The notes below the pieces were generated by a model. The model had not been told where the DNA came from, did not search any database, and worked only from the letters and a program-made list of their open reading frames with translations. A stretch of DNA of 64,000 nucleotides from SZUA-430 sp965227535 (GTDB lineage Bacteria > Pseudomonadota > Alphaproteobacteria > Micropepsales > Micropepsaceae), in NCBI GenBank assembly GCA_965227535.1, contig OZ245761.1:2294001-2358000 (forward strand). Reading direction: 5' to 3'. Below are positions 43,795 through 51,196 of this stretch, one piece after another; within the stretch, counting starts at the first letter, position 1; each line of letters begins with the position of its first letter. Position numbers and translations under genes: made by a program.

Positions 43795-44115
43795 TTAATA
43801 CTGGCGCGCCGGCGTGCGCACGATCAGGCCATCAAGCGCAGGCGTCACGCGGATCTGACACGCCAGCCGGCTGTTCTCTTTCACGTCGAACGCGAAGTCG
43901 AGCATGTCGCGTTCGAGTTCGTTCATCGGCGTGAGCTTCTCGAACCAGCCGTCACCGATATACACGTGGCAGGTCGCACAGGCGCACGCGCCGCCGCAGT
44001 CGCCGTCGATGCCGGGTATCGTATAGCGGACGGCGCCTTCCATGACGGAAAGCCCGTCGGGCACATCGACCGCGTGCTCGGTCCCGTCGTGTTCGATGTA
44101 GGTGACTTTGGCCAT
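43795..44115 (-). CDS. [2Fe-2S] ferredoxin, adrenodoxin type
   Basis: Encodes 106 aa. Cluster ligands are C-x5-C-x2-C in GDCGGACACATCHVY plus a fourth Cys in SRLACQI, the adrenodoxin/putidaredoxin pattern, which serves monooxygenases and Fe-S assembly. ATG at 44115 is chosen; the upstream extension is arginine-rich and not conserved. It probably passes electrons to the diiron or Rieske protein encoded on either side; no reductase gene is present. A symmetric FNR/FixK-type box is 38-51 bases upstream. Confidence 0.88.
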   Translation of the reverse strand: MAKVTYIEHDGTEHAVDVPDGLSVMEGAVRYTIPGIDGDCGGACACATCHVYIGDGWFEKLTPMNELERDMLDFAFDVKENSRLACQIRVTPALDGLIVRTPARQY

Positions 44116-44152
44116 CGAGGGCGATTGTCGCCTGCGCCCCGCCGCCAACACA

Positions 44153-44166
44153 TTGACTTGGGTCAA
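44153..44166. promoter_or_regulatory. FNR/FixK-type box upstream of the ferredoxin gene
   Basis: TTGACTTGGGTCAA has perfectly symmetric TTGAC/GTCAA arms with a 4-base spacer. Confidence 0.7.
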
Positions 44167-44201
44167 CCGCGCTAACGGTCGCAACAGCGCGCGGCGACAA
44201 G

Positions 44202-44228
44202 GCCGGGCGAAGCTGAAGCTCGCCCGGC
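44202..44228 (-). terminator. hairpin after ompW, candidate terminator
   Basis: GCCGGGCGA (44202-44210) and TCGCCCGGC (44220-44228) form a perfect 9-bp stem with a 9-base loop, 25 bases after the ompW stop. The downstream minus-strand sequence has only a weak T-tract (CTTGTC), so termination may be inefficient. Confidence 0.5.
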
Positions 44229-44253
44229 AGACTTCTACGTCCCGCGTCCGCTA

Positions 44254-44871
44254 TCAGTAACGATAGCCGACGCCGAGGCCCACGATCCACGGATCGATAT
44301 CGACGTCCGCCGTGACGCCCAGCGGCGCAATAGTGACATCGGTCGAGAGGAAGACCTTCTTCACGTCGACGTTGATCATCCAACCGTCGCCGATGGGAAA
44401 GTCGACACCCGCCTGCAGCGCGAAACCGAACGAATTCTCGTAATCGATGCTGAGACCGGTCGGTTCGTCGACGTTGTAGAAGATCGTGTAGTTGACGCCG
44501 GCGCCGACATAGGGGCGAAAGCTCGGGCTGTCGGGCGCGACATGGTACTGCACCGTCAACGTCGGCGGCAGCAGCCACACGCTGCCGAGGTCCAATCCCG
44601 TCGGCGTGTGCGAAACGTCGTGGGGCGTTGTGGCGAGAATAAGCTCCGCCGCCCAGTGCTTGGCGAAGAAGTAGGTGAAATCGAGTTCCGGCACGAGCGT
44701 GTCGTCGATTTCGGTGTCGCCACCAATCGGAACGACCGTCGCACTTTCGTCGGGCAGAACGCCGATGGCGCGGGCCCGCACCATCCATGGGCCGTCATTG
44801 TCGGCGAGAGCTACGGCAGGAAGTAAGAGAGCGGCCGCAACCGAGCCGCAGAGAAGCGAAGCGAGTCTCAT
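44254..44871 (-). CDS. ompW: OmpW-family outer membrane protein
   Basis: Encodes a 205-aa 8-stranded beta-barrel with a signal peptide (residues 1-24, cleavage after ALA). Family marks are LPPTLTVQYH, FRPYVGAGVNYTIFY and the C-terminal DPWIVGLGVGYRY ending in an aromatic residue. OmpW channels carry small hydrophobic molecules and are FNR-regulated in enterobacteria. ATG at 44871 follows AAGGAT; a TTG 21 bases earlier is an alternative. It could admit the substrate of the neighbouring oxygenases. Confidence 0.88.
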   Translation of the reverse strand: MRLASLLCGSVAAALLLPAVALADNDGPWMVRARAIGVLPDESATVVPIGGDTEIDDTLVPELDFTYFFAKHWAAELILATTPHDVSHTPTGLDLGSVWLLPPTLTVQYHVAPDSPSFRPYVGAGVNYTIFYNVDEPTGLSIDYENSFGFALQAGVDFPIGDGWMINVDVKKVFLSTDVTIAPLGVTADVDIDPWIVGLGVGYRY

Positions 44872-44950
44872 GGCGATGTGATCCTTGTTCAAGATCAGTT
44901 TTCGCGCCTGGACCCGTCCGCGAGGACTGAACGCACAACCGCTACGCCCG

Positions 44951-44974
44951 GGAGGTTAATCGATCGCTAACCAA
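44951..44974. promoter_or_regulatory. palindrome between ompW and the Rieske gene
   Basis: GGTTA and TAACC flank a 9-base centre (44954-44972). The same stretch can be read as TTAA-N7-CTAA, a near-match to a CtrA box. Its role is unknown. Confidence 0.3.
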
Positions 44975-45008
44975 GCGATGCGCGCCTGCAACACGCGGAG
45001 GATCATGT

Positions 45009-46094
45009 TCAACTCCGCCAGCGCAGGACCGACGGCTGCACCGGATTGACGAAGTCCGCCCCGGTTTGGTGCGCAGCCCAGGCCTTCTTGAGTTTGTGAT
45101 ACCAGATCGCCGGCACGTCGGCGTCGGGCAGCAGCATCTGTCGCGGATCGAAGCGTGTCCATGTCTGCTGCAGCTCGACGATACGGCGGTCTTGCGCCAT
45201 GAATATCCGAGCAAACACGCGCATCGCAGGCTTTGCGAGCCACAGCCACGGCATCGTCCAGTACATCGTCTGGGTGACTTCCGTGGTCGTGGCGTCGATC
45301 GGCGTGCAGGTGGTGAGCCCGACGACCGAGTGGCGCCCGGCGCGAATATGTTCCGTGCGGACGGACGGCAGCTCGAACTTGATTTCCGTCGACAGGTCCG
45401 CCCCCAGCACCTTGTACGCCGTGGAATTCGCCGACGGCTTATGCGCCGTCATCGTGAAGCCGCGCGTGCAAGGTTCATAGGCCTTGGCCTTCGCGATGGT
45501 CTTGGCCGGCGACCGCCAGAACCACGCCTGATGCACATAAGGCCCGTGCGCGGGATCCATAAGACCGACCGTCGTGCGATCGATATCGCAGCGGAAGACC
45601 TGCGTCTCGATGAAGTTCGGTGTCGGCGATCCGGCGAGCGGAATTTTCGGCGGGTCGATCTTGGGAAGTGACGCTTCCTGGCCCAGGCTCGGCATGTAGA
45701 TCCACAAGAGACCGTCTTGTTCGCGCAACGGATAGGTGCGCACGCGAATACGGCCGGGTTCGACGGATTTCTCGTCGACGAGTGAGGGGATGGCGGCGCA
45801 CGCGCCGTCGGCCCCGAAACGCCAGCCGTGATAGGGACACGTGACGGTGCCGTCGTCGTTGAGCCGTTTCGCGGCCAGCGGCACGCCGCGATGCGGACAC
45901 ACATCGCGCAGGGCAAAGGCAAGACCGTCCTTCCGCCGCGCCAGGAACACGGGTTCGCCCAGCAGCACGCGCCGCCGAATAGCGCCCGGCTTCAACGCCG
46001 ACGAATGGCAGGCCAAGTACCAAAGGTCGCGCAAGAATGGATCCGGCGCGTCCCATGCTTCCTCGGCCCGGCCGGCCATGACATCCACGCCCAT
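45009..46094 (-). CDS. Rieske non-heme iron oxygenase, alpha subunit
   Basis: Encodes 361 aa. The Rieske centre ligands are CPHRG and CPYHGW. The catalytic mononuclear iron site reads DPAHGPYVH in the second domain, where the bridging Asp and two His ligands belong. The overall layout matches VanA/phenylpropionate-dioxygenase type (COG4638) enzymes that hydroxylate or demethylate aromatic or steroid-like substrates. ATG at 46094 follows AGGGG. No dedicated reductase is adjacent; the ferredoxin gene two positions downstream is a candidate donor. Confidence 0.85.
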   Translation of the reverse strand: MGVDVMAGRAEEAWDAPDPFLRDLWYLACHSSALKPGAIRRRVLLGEPVFLARRKDGLAFALRDVCPHRGVPLAAKRLNDDGTVTCPYHGWRFGADGACAAIPSLVDEKSVEPGRIRVRTYPLREQDGLLWIYMPSLGQEASLPKIDPPKIPLAGSPTPNFIETQVFRCDIDRTTVGLMDPAHGPYVHQAWFWRSPAKTIAKAKAYEPCTRGFTMTAHKPSANSTAYKVLGADLSTEIKFELPSVRTEHIRAGRHSVVGLTTCTPIDATTTEVTQTMYWTMPWLWLAKPAMRVFARIFMAQDRRIVELQQTWTRFDPRQMLLPDADVPAIWYHKLKKAWAAHQTGADFVNPVQPSVLRWRS

Positions 46095-46154
46095 GAGCCC
46101 CTGCCCCCAGATCGATGACGCAACACTGCTAGGCCCCCACCCGACGCTTAGGCA

Positions 46155-46188
46155 TTGACCTGAATCAATCGGATCTGATCTCGATCAA
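46155..46188. promoter_or_regulatory. tandem FNR/FixK-type boxes between the Rieske and GST genes
   Basis: TTGACCTGAATCAA (46155-46168) and CTGATCTCGATCAA (46175-46188) each differ from TTGAT-N4-ATCAA at one position. They lie 20 bases apart centre to centre in the divergent promoter region and could serve both genes. Confidence 0.65.
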
Positions 46189-46242
46189 GTCCACCGCACG
46201 AGCCGCTGGGCAGAATGCGTGTGATTGACGGAGGGCTGGTTC

Positions 46243-46920
46243 GTGGCGGACGTCGTTTTCCATTCGATGGAGGAGAGCGCCTATCTTTGGACGGTGATGC
46301 ATGTCGCCGACGAGAAAGGCGTTTCTTATGATTTGGCGCCGCTTGCGTATCGTTCGCCGGAACATTTGAAGCTGCACCCCTTCGGCAAAATGCCTGTTCT
46401 GCAGCACGGCGACTTTTTTCTCTACGAAAGCGCCGCGATTGCCCACTACATCGACCGTGCGTTCGCAGGCCCACCGCTGCAGCCGGCGGATGTTCGCGGG
46501 CAGGTGCGCGTGCTGCGCTGGATCAGCATGGTCAATGCCTACATCTTCCCGATCATGAATCGATTTATGAAGGAGCGTCTGGTTCGACCGGCCTTTGGTG
46601 GCAAGCCGGATCAAGATTTCATCGCGACTGCGCGCGAGCCGTTGCTTCTGCAGATACGGCTCATCAATGAGGCCGTGAGCGAGAGTCCCTTTCTTGCCGG
46701 AGACGCGGTCACGCTTGCAGATAGTTTTCTTCTTCCTCAGCTGCTGTTTTTTGAACGGACGCCCGAAGGCGCGGCGCTTCTGGCCGAAGCGGACGCCGCG
46801 TCCGCGTGGCTTGCGCGTATGACAAGTCGCCGCAGCTATGTCGGCGGCCGGATGTCGCGCGCCTATGATGCGTTTCACCAGCTAACGGCGCCGACTGAAA
46901 TAGCCTGGCCACTGCGTTAA
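46243..46920 (+). CDS. glutathione S-transferase family protein
   Basis: Encodes about 225 aa. The thioredoxin-like N-domain has HPFGKMPVLQHGDFFLYESAAIAHYID, where FGKMPVL and ESAAI bind glutathione. The helical C-domain has GDAVTLADSFLLPQL. GTG at 46243 is preferred because GGAGGG is seven bases upstream; TTG at 46225 is possible. Divergent from the Rieske gene with shared FNR-type boxes, it may process a reactive oxygenase product. Confidence 0.85.
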   Translation: MADVVFHSMEESAYLWTVMHVADEKGVSYDLAPLAYRSPEHLKLHPFGKMPVLQHGDFFLYESAAIAHYIDRAFAGPPLQPADVRGQVRVLRWISMVNAYIFPIMNRFMKERLVRPAFGGKPDQDFIATAREPLLLQIRLINEAVSESPFLAGDAVTLADSFLLPQLLFFERTPEGAALLAEADAASAWLARMTSRRSYVGGRMSRAYDAFHQLTAPTEIAWPLR

Positions 46921-47066
46921 AGCCTTTGCGCCAAATCCCGAAAGAAGATTTGGCGATGCCGACGCTTGTCACGCCCAGTTCGTGTCGCAGCCACCGGGCC
47001 AGACGCCGATAAGACTTCCGCAACGCGCCTATCGCTAGCATCAGGCGGCAACAGCGGATCGCACCC

Positions 47067-47837
47067 ATGTTTCGTTCGTTGATTGTCGGCCTTCTCACCG
47101 CATCGACCACACTCGCACGAGCGGACGACGGCGCCTTCCTGAGAGCTTACGGCGATAAGCCTTCGAGCCGCGTACTGCACGAGGCGCAGGTGGCGATCGA
47201 TTGGCAAGCACTCGCGCGAAAGTACATGCGAGATGTCGATGTGGACCATCCGTCAGCGGCCGCAATCGCGATGCTGGCCAGTCGTGTGAACGAAGTGACG
47301 GCTTCGGCCGAGCTTGAGTTTGACGCCCCGCTTGATCCCGCGCTCTCTCGAGCAAGTTATGTCTTCATCTCGCCGCAAGGCGTTCAGCCGGTTTCGCCGA
47401 CCGCGCTCCGCGGAACGGTCTCGTTCCGCTTCGATCGCCGCGTCATCACGCGCACCGCATTCTATGGCTACGTCGTTGCGGTGGCGCCTAAGCCGGCGCC
47501 CGGCGGATTCGTTCATTGGTCCACGGGCGGCGCCACGCCGTCGCTTATCCCGGACGCTGTTGCGTTACTGAGCGACGACAGCACCGCGCGAACTCTGCGC
47601 TACCGTGACAAACAGGGTGCGGCGTCTTACGAGTTGACCAGTGACGATAAGAGAACGAAATCCAAGACCATCGCCACAGCAGTCGGCTTCCGTATCGCGG
47701 ATGCGCGATACGTTTTCATTGCGTGGTCTGCGGACGATGCGTGCGACGAAGCGTGTTGCCAGAATGACTTTCAGATCTTTCGCATTGGGGCGACACTAGA
47801 GCCCGTTGCGAGCAACAGTTTCGACTGCGACCTATAG
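47067..47837 (+). CDS. exported hypothetical protein
   Basis: Encodes 256 aa with a short signal peptide (residues 1-19, cleavage after ARA). The mature protein is largely beta-rich, with a cysteine cluster DACDEACCQNDF near the C-terminus and a final FDCDL. No family is recognised. Base composition is visibly less GC-rich than the que or nad genes. It marks the start of a stretch of unrecognised genes leading to the defence island. Confidence 0.6.
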   Translation: MFRSLIVGLLTASTTLARADDGAFLRAYGDKPSSRVLHEAQVAIDWQALARKYMRDVDVDHPSAAAIAMLASRVNEVTASAELEFDAPLDPALSRASYVFISPQGVQPVSPTALRGTVSFRFDRRVITRTAFYGYVVAVAPKPAPGGFVHWSTGGATPSLIPDAVALLSDDSTARTLRYRDKQGAASYELTSDDKRTKSKTIATAVGFRIADARYVFIAWSADDACDEACCQNDFQIFRIGATLEPVASNSFDCDL

Positions 47838-47895
47838 CGACTGCCGGTGTGGTTTGACGCTGGTCCAGCGCCGGCATCGGGCTTAGAATGCGCCG

Positions 47896-48285
47896 ATGTC
47901 GGAGCTCTACTGCCGCCTTTACATAGACACCGATGACGAGCGGACGCGCGTGCAAGAAGCCGTGGACGTATGCGTTGCCGCATTCCAAGAGTTGTCGGTC
48001 GATGCCCGGGTTTTCAGAAACACGGGTTTTGACGTTCATGCGCGGTCGCGCCAAACTTATGATCCGATCGAGTGCTCGCCGTTAACGGTTGAAGTTTCGG
48101 CAATGGAAGAACGCGCAGAGCATGGCGAGCCTTTCCAGGCCGGAACCGTGTTGTTGATCAATGACCTCAGAGCACGCGGGTACTTGGTTACAGCCTCCTG
48201 CGACTTTGAAGACCGCATTGCGCGGGAGACGGGTTGGAATTGGTCGACGCGGAACACCGAGCCACCCGGCAGACACCACCGCTAA
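47896..48285 (+). CDS. hypothetical protein
   Basis: Encodes 129 aa, acidic and soluble, beginning MSELYCRLYIDTDDERTRVQEAV. The size and context (a single small gene beside accessory DNA) would suit an immunity-type protein, but no family match is recognised and no toxin gene is adjacent. Starts 58 bases after the preceding stop. Confidence 0.55.
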   Translation: MSELYCRLYIDTDDERTRVQEAVDVCVAAFQELSVDARVFRNTGFDVHARSRQTYDPIECSPLTVEVSAMEERAEHGEPFQAGTVLLINDLRARGYLVTASCDFEDRIARETGWNWSTRNTEPPGRHHR

Positions 48286-48617
48286 AATAAGCAGCCATGT
48301 TGGAGTCGCCGGCGGCCGCAGCCGCGCACCCGCGTGTGCGCCGAACGCAGTTCTGCACATAAGGTTCGAGAGCGCCGAACATAGCCGAAAGTGCCGAAAA
48401 GTGCAAGAACAAATTGCGAACCTGCGCGCCATGGCTTAGGGTCAGCCCACAAAGGAGCGTGCGGCCGGATCGCCGCTTGGACTGCGCCATCGACGCATGG
48501 CCAAGACGTTTTCCAAGACGCCCGGCCAAGACAAATCTTCAAGACACAGGTTTGTCTTGGCGCATTGTCTTCAAGTCGCCCTGCCCTTCGAAGCCGCAAC
48601 AATGGTGAGGGTTTTGA
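48286..48617. other. 332-bp intergenic region with CCAAGAC heptamer repeats
   Basis: The last 130 bases contain CCAAGAC at 48501, 48513 and 48526, CAAGAC at 48540, and an inverted copy GTCTTGG at 48554. CCAAGACAAA (48526-48535) and TTTGTCTTGG (48551-48560) form a perfect 10-bp inverted repeat. The first three copies start 12 and 13 bases apart, about one helical turn, as in iteron-like or cooperative operator arrays. No gene is supported here. Confidence 0.55.
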
Positions 48618-49346
48618 ATGGACGTGTCGTTTGGCCGGGTGCGGGCGATCGATGCCGGTGTGTGGACGGGGGCGCTGTCGCAGGGTGACGCGAAGCGGTT
48701 GCCCGGCGCGCCGTTGAAGATTGCGGGGCCGCATGTGTTGTTGTTGCAGCGGCCGGCGTGGGACGGCCAGGTGTTGAAGGCGCCGTTCGACGGCGTGAGC
48801 GTGTTGGCGTTGGGGTCCACCGAGGCCGCCATCTTCTTAAGCGCGGCGGACGTGCGCGCGGCCACCGGTGATGACCACGCAAACGCATCGCCGGAGGCAG
48901 CGGCGGAAACGCCCGCGCCGTCACCCACGCCGCGCCGCCCGTGCGACACCGGCGACGACGAGGCCTTCATCGCCGAACTGAACGAAATCGGCAGCGACAT
49001 GGCGCGCACGGGCCGGGCGTTGATGACGCGCATTCGCGCGATCCACGACGGCGCCCTGGCCCGCGCGGCCAGCCCGCGCCTGTTCGTCGAGACGCCCGAC
49101 AATTTCTGGAGCGTCGAGATCCAACCGCGCCGGCAGGCGATCAAGCTTGTCGTGCGCACGACTGAGGAAAAGCTGCTGCGCGCCGGCCTACACTACGACG
49201 GCGAACGCCCACCGTCGTATTTCGCGATGAAGATTTTCTGCGATGCCAATGTCGAGACTGCCATGACGTTCTTGGCACTCGCGACGAAATCGTCGATCGC
49301 GTTCGTCCCGACCGAACGTTCCACAAACGCGAACAGGGGCGATTAG
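48618..49346 (+). CDS. hypothetical protein with possible DUF5655-like C-terminus
   Basis: Encodes 242 aa. The N-terminal 85 residues form one small domain; residues 85-110 are Ala/Pro-rich. The C-terminal ~75 residues, with FWSVEIQPRRQAIKLVVRT and ERPPSYFAMKIF, recall the DUF5655-type domains found in some nuclease-associated proteins, but this is a weak resemblance. The ATG follows GTGAGGG. A decayed second copy of the last 50 codons follows immediately. Confidence 0.55.
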   Translation: MDVSFGRVRAIDAGVWTGALSQGDAKRLPGAPLKIAGPHVLLLQRPAWDGQVLKAPFDGVSVLALGSTEAAIFLSAADVRAATGDDHANASPEAAAETPAPSPTPRRPCDTGDDEAFIAELNEIGSDMARTGRALMTRIRAIHDGALARAASPRLFVETPDNFWSVEIQPRRQAIKLVVRTTEEKLLRAGLHYDGERPPSYFAMKIFCDANVETAMTFLALATKSSIAFVPTERSTNANRGD

Positions 49347-49348
49347 GT

Positions 49349-49504
49349 GCGATCAAGCTGATCGTGCGTACTAAGGAGGCAAAATTCCAGTAGGCGGGAT
49401 TGCCGTATCAAAACGAACGGCCGCCGTCGTATCTCGCGACCAAGCTGGGTCGAGTTGAAACGGCGGTGAGTGTTCTGGCGCTCGCTGATCGGCGTGTAGG
49501 CTGA
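49349..49504 (+). pseudogene. decayed tandem copy of the preceding gene's 3' end
   Basis: One frame reads AIKLIVRTKEAKFQ-stop-AGLPY, then ERPPSYLATK and VETAVSVLALA. These parallel AIKLVVRTTEEKLL, ERPPSYFAMK and VETAMTFLALA in the upstream protein. The in-frame TAG at 49391-49393 and a shortened middle show that it is not functional. It indicates a partial tandem duplication or a lost paralogue. Confidence 0.75.
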
Positions 49505-49539
49505 ATAACGGCGGCGTCGCTAGATGGGCAGGTGCGACG

Positions 49540-50394
49540 TCAGGAAGAAATTCCCCTCAGTCTCGAAATCCAGTCGCGAAGACGGTTCGTCGTGGAGACG
49601 AGCGCTCCGACTTTTTCGCCGGTCAACGCGTAATCTCGTGCGTGTGCTACTGCATTTCTCAATTCATATACAGCCTCCAGCTCCGCCCGTATGCCGGCAC
49701 CAGGACTACCCAGCGCGGCCAGAACGTCCGCTGTGTCGAGCAGCAGCTCGTACTTATCGAGAAGGTCAAGCGCACCAAATTGATCAATTGCTCGATCGTT
49801 CGCTCGGAGGATTTCCCACCGTTTAGCGGCACGCATGCTTCGACTCTTGTCTCGAATGGCGCCGAATAGCTGATCAGCAGGCAGTCGCGCGCGCAGAACC
49901 GACGTCAGCAGAAGTTCGAAATGCGTGAGGAGAAGTGAAAGCGCCGTGCGCACTGGAAGCTTATGTAGGTCCGACACAGTCACGATTCCGCATATCTTTG
50001 CGCCCTTTAGTACAAGTCGGGCGGGAGATACGTCGGCTTCAGCAATGAAATCGAATAGCGGAGATTCGGCGGCGATAAGGTTTCGTTCTCCTAAGCCCTC
50101 CATCGCCTCACCAACAGATCGCGGTAGCACCAGCCCGGTTGCCACTTCTTGGCCAAGCGCAGCTCGATGTAGCAGCCCCACATAGCTGCCGTCGCGAATA
50201 ACAGGCAGGTGATCAAATTCCTGAGTTTCTCGCGCGGTCACGACGCTCAACAACTCGTCGTCGGATCGACAATCAACCAGTTTTCCGAACGTGGATACGA
50301 GCTCGACCCGGAGAGCGAATTCCATGTTGGAATAGAATTGATCGACGTAGAAATCGAGCGACGCCGACGGGCCGAACTTGCCGCTAGATGCCAT
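49540..50394 (-). CDS. CBS-domain protein with C-terminal HEPN-type motif
   Basis: Encodes 284 aa. Two CBS-like segments are seen: about residues 40-90 (FDHLPVIRDGSYVGLLHRAAL) and 100-150 (LVLKGAKICGIVTVSDLHKLP). The C-terminal ~120 residues are all-helical and contain RNAVAHA, the R-N-x3-H form of the HEPN ribonuclease motif. CBS domains usually bind adenine nucleotides, so a nucleotide-gated RNase is a reasonable hypothesis. It is the last gene of the defence operon, 33 bases after the HNH gene. Confidence 0.75.
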   Translation of the reverse strand: MASSGKFGPSASLDFYVDQFYSNMEFALRVELVSTFGKLVDCRSDDELLSVVTARETQEFDHLPVIRDGSYVGLLHRAALGQEVATGLVLPRSVGEAMEGLGERNLIAAESPLFDFIAEADVSPARLVLKGAKICGIVTVSDLHKLPVRTALSLLLTHFELLLTSVLRARLPADQLFGAIRDKSRSMRAAKRWEILRANDRAIDQFGALDLLDKYELLLDTADVLAALGSPGAGIRAELEAVYELRNAVAHARDYALTGEKVGALVSTTNRLRDWISRLRGISS

Positions 50395-50427
50395 GACGTA
50401 CTTTCTTGTTCGGAGCTATCGAGCTAT

Positions 50428-51192
50428 TCAGAAACCGTGCGTCCGGCGATGCCATTCGAGGTTTCGTTGATGTTGCGCCGTCAACCCGTCCAGCCGCATC
50501 GCGGCACTACCGAGTAAGATCGCTCGCGTTGTCTCGTTCAATTGTGGCGCAAACAGAAATGCGCCGTCATCCGCAAAGCTGACAATTCCCGTGTCAAATG
50601 CGGCGTCCCACAATGCGGAGAGCAATAGACCGTTGTGAACGTCGAGTCGCTGCTCATCGGTGTCACATTCAGACCAAGAAACTATGTGCGAGGCGCGCAA
50701 CAGCTCGGGCTCTGCGATGTGGGTGATCGGGCATCGTCCGTTCCAGTACTCCAGCAACGCCGCGCGAAAGATGTTTTGGCCGACGCGCTGTATCACGATC
50801 CGTTCCGCCTCTGTGGAACGTGGCAGGCTTGCTGTGTCGGTGCGGAACTGTTGCAGCGGCACGTCCGGCAGGCTGAGGGTCAGTCGGTACGCCCGACCGA
50901 TAGCATCGTGAAGTTGCTGTTTGAACTCATAGACAAACGTGGAGAGCCCCGGTCCCATCACATTCGAGGTACCACCCTGGCGTAATTCGGCCGCGACACC
51001 CCCGTGACTAAGCGACAGAAACCACGGTCCGGCAGGGGACGCCGCCGCAATCCAGATGTCTCCGTTGGCTGTGGCCGACGCGTAACGTTGCCAGGCGCCT
51101 TCGCGCCCCCGCTCGATACGAAAGCCGTTTTCCCACGCGGCCTTTTGCGCCTCGGTGGAGACGATGAAGCCCGGAGGGTCTTCCAGGCTCAC
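50428..51192 (-). CDS. HNH endonuclease
   Basis: Encodes about 254 aa. The C-terminal half holds an HNH nuclease core: RCPITHIAEPELLRASHI, then LDVHNGLLLSALWDAAFD, giving the His and Asn-x-His-like residues of restriction-type HNH domains. The N-terminal half, with ISLSH-like and YEFKQQLHDAIGRAYRL segments, may recognise the target. GTG at 51192, four bases after the GmrSD-like stop, is preferred; TTG at 51207 is possible. It lies inside the defence operon. Confidence 0.8.
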   Translation of the reverse strand: MSLEDPPGFIVSTEAQKAAWENGFRIERGREGAWQRYASATANGDIWIAAASPAGPWFLSLSHGGVAAELRQGGTSNVMGPGLSTFVYEFKQQLHDAIGRAYRLTLSLPDVPLQQFRTDTASLPRSTEAERIVIQRVGQNIFRAALLEYWNGRCPITHIAEPELLRASHIVSWSECDTDEQRLDVHNGLLLSALWDAAFDTGIVSFADDGAFLFAPQLNETTRAILLGSAAMRLDGLTAQHQRNLEWHRRTHGF

Positions 51193-51196
51193 CGTA

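Noticed and set aside
47896..48285. Toxin-immunity pair reading of the two genes at 47067 and 47896
   Set aside because: The first has a signal peptide but no recognisable toxin domain or secretion marker; size alone is not evidence.
48497..48688. 63-codon frame starting at the CCAAGAC repeats
   Set aside because: Its second half overlaps the better-supported gene at 48618 in another frame; the repeats explain the first half.
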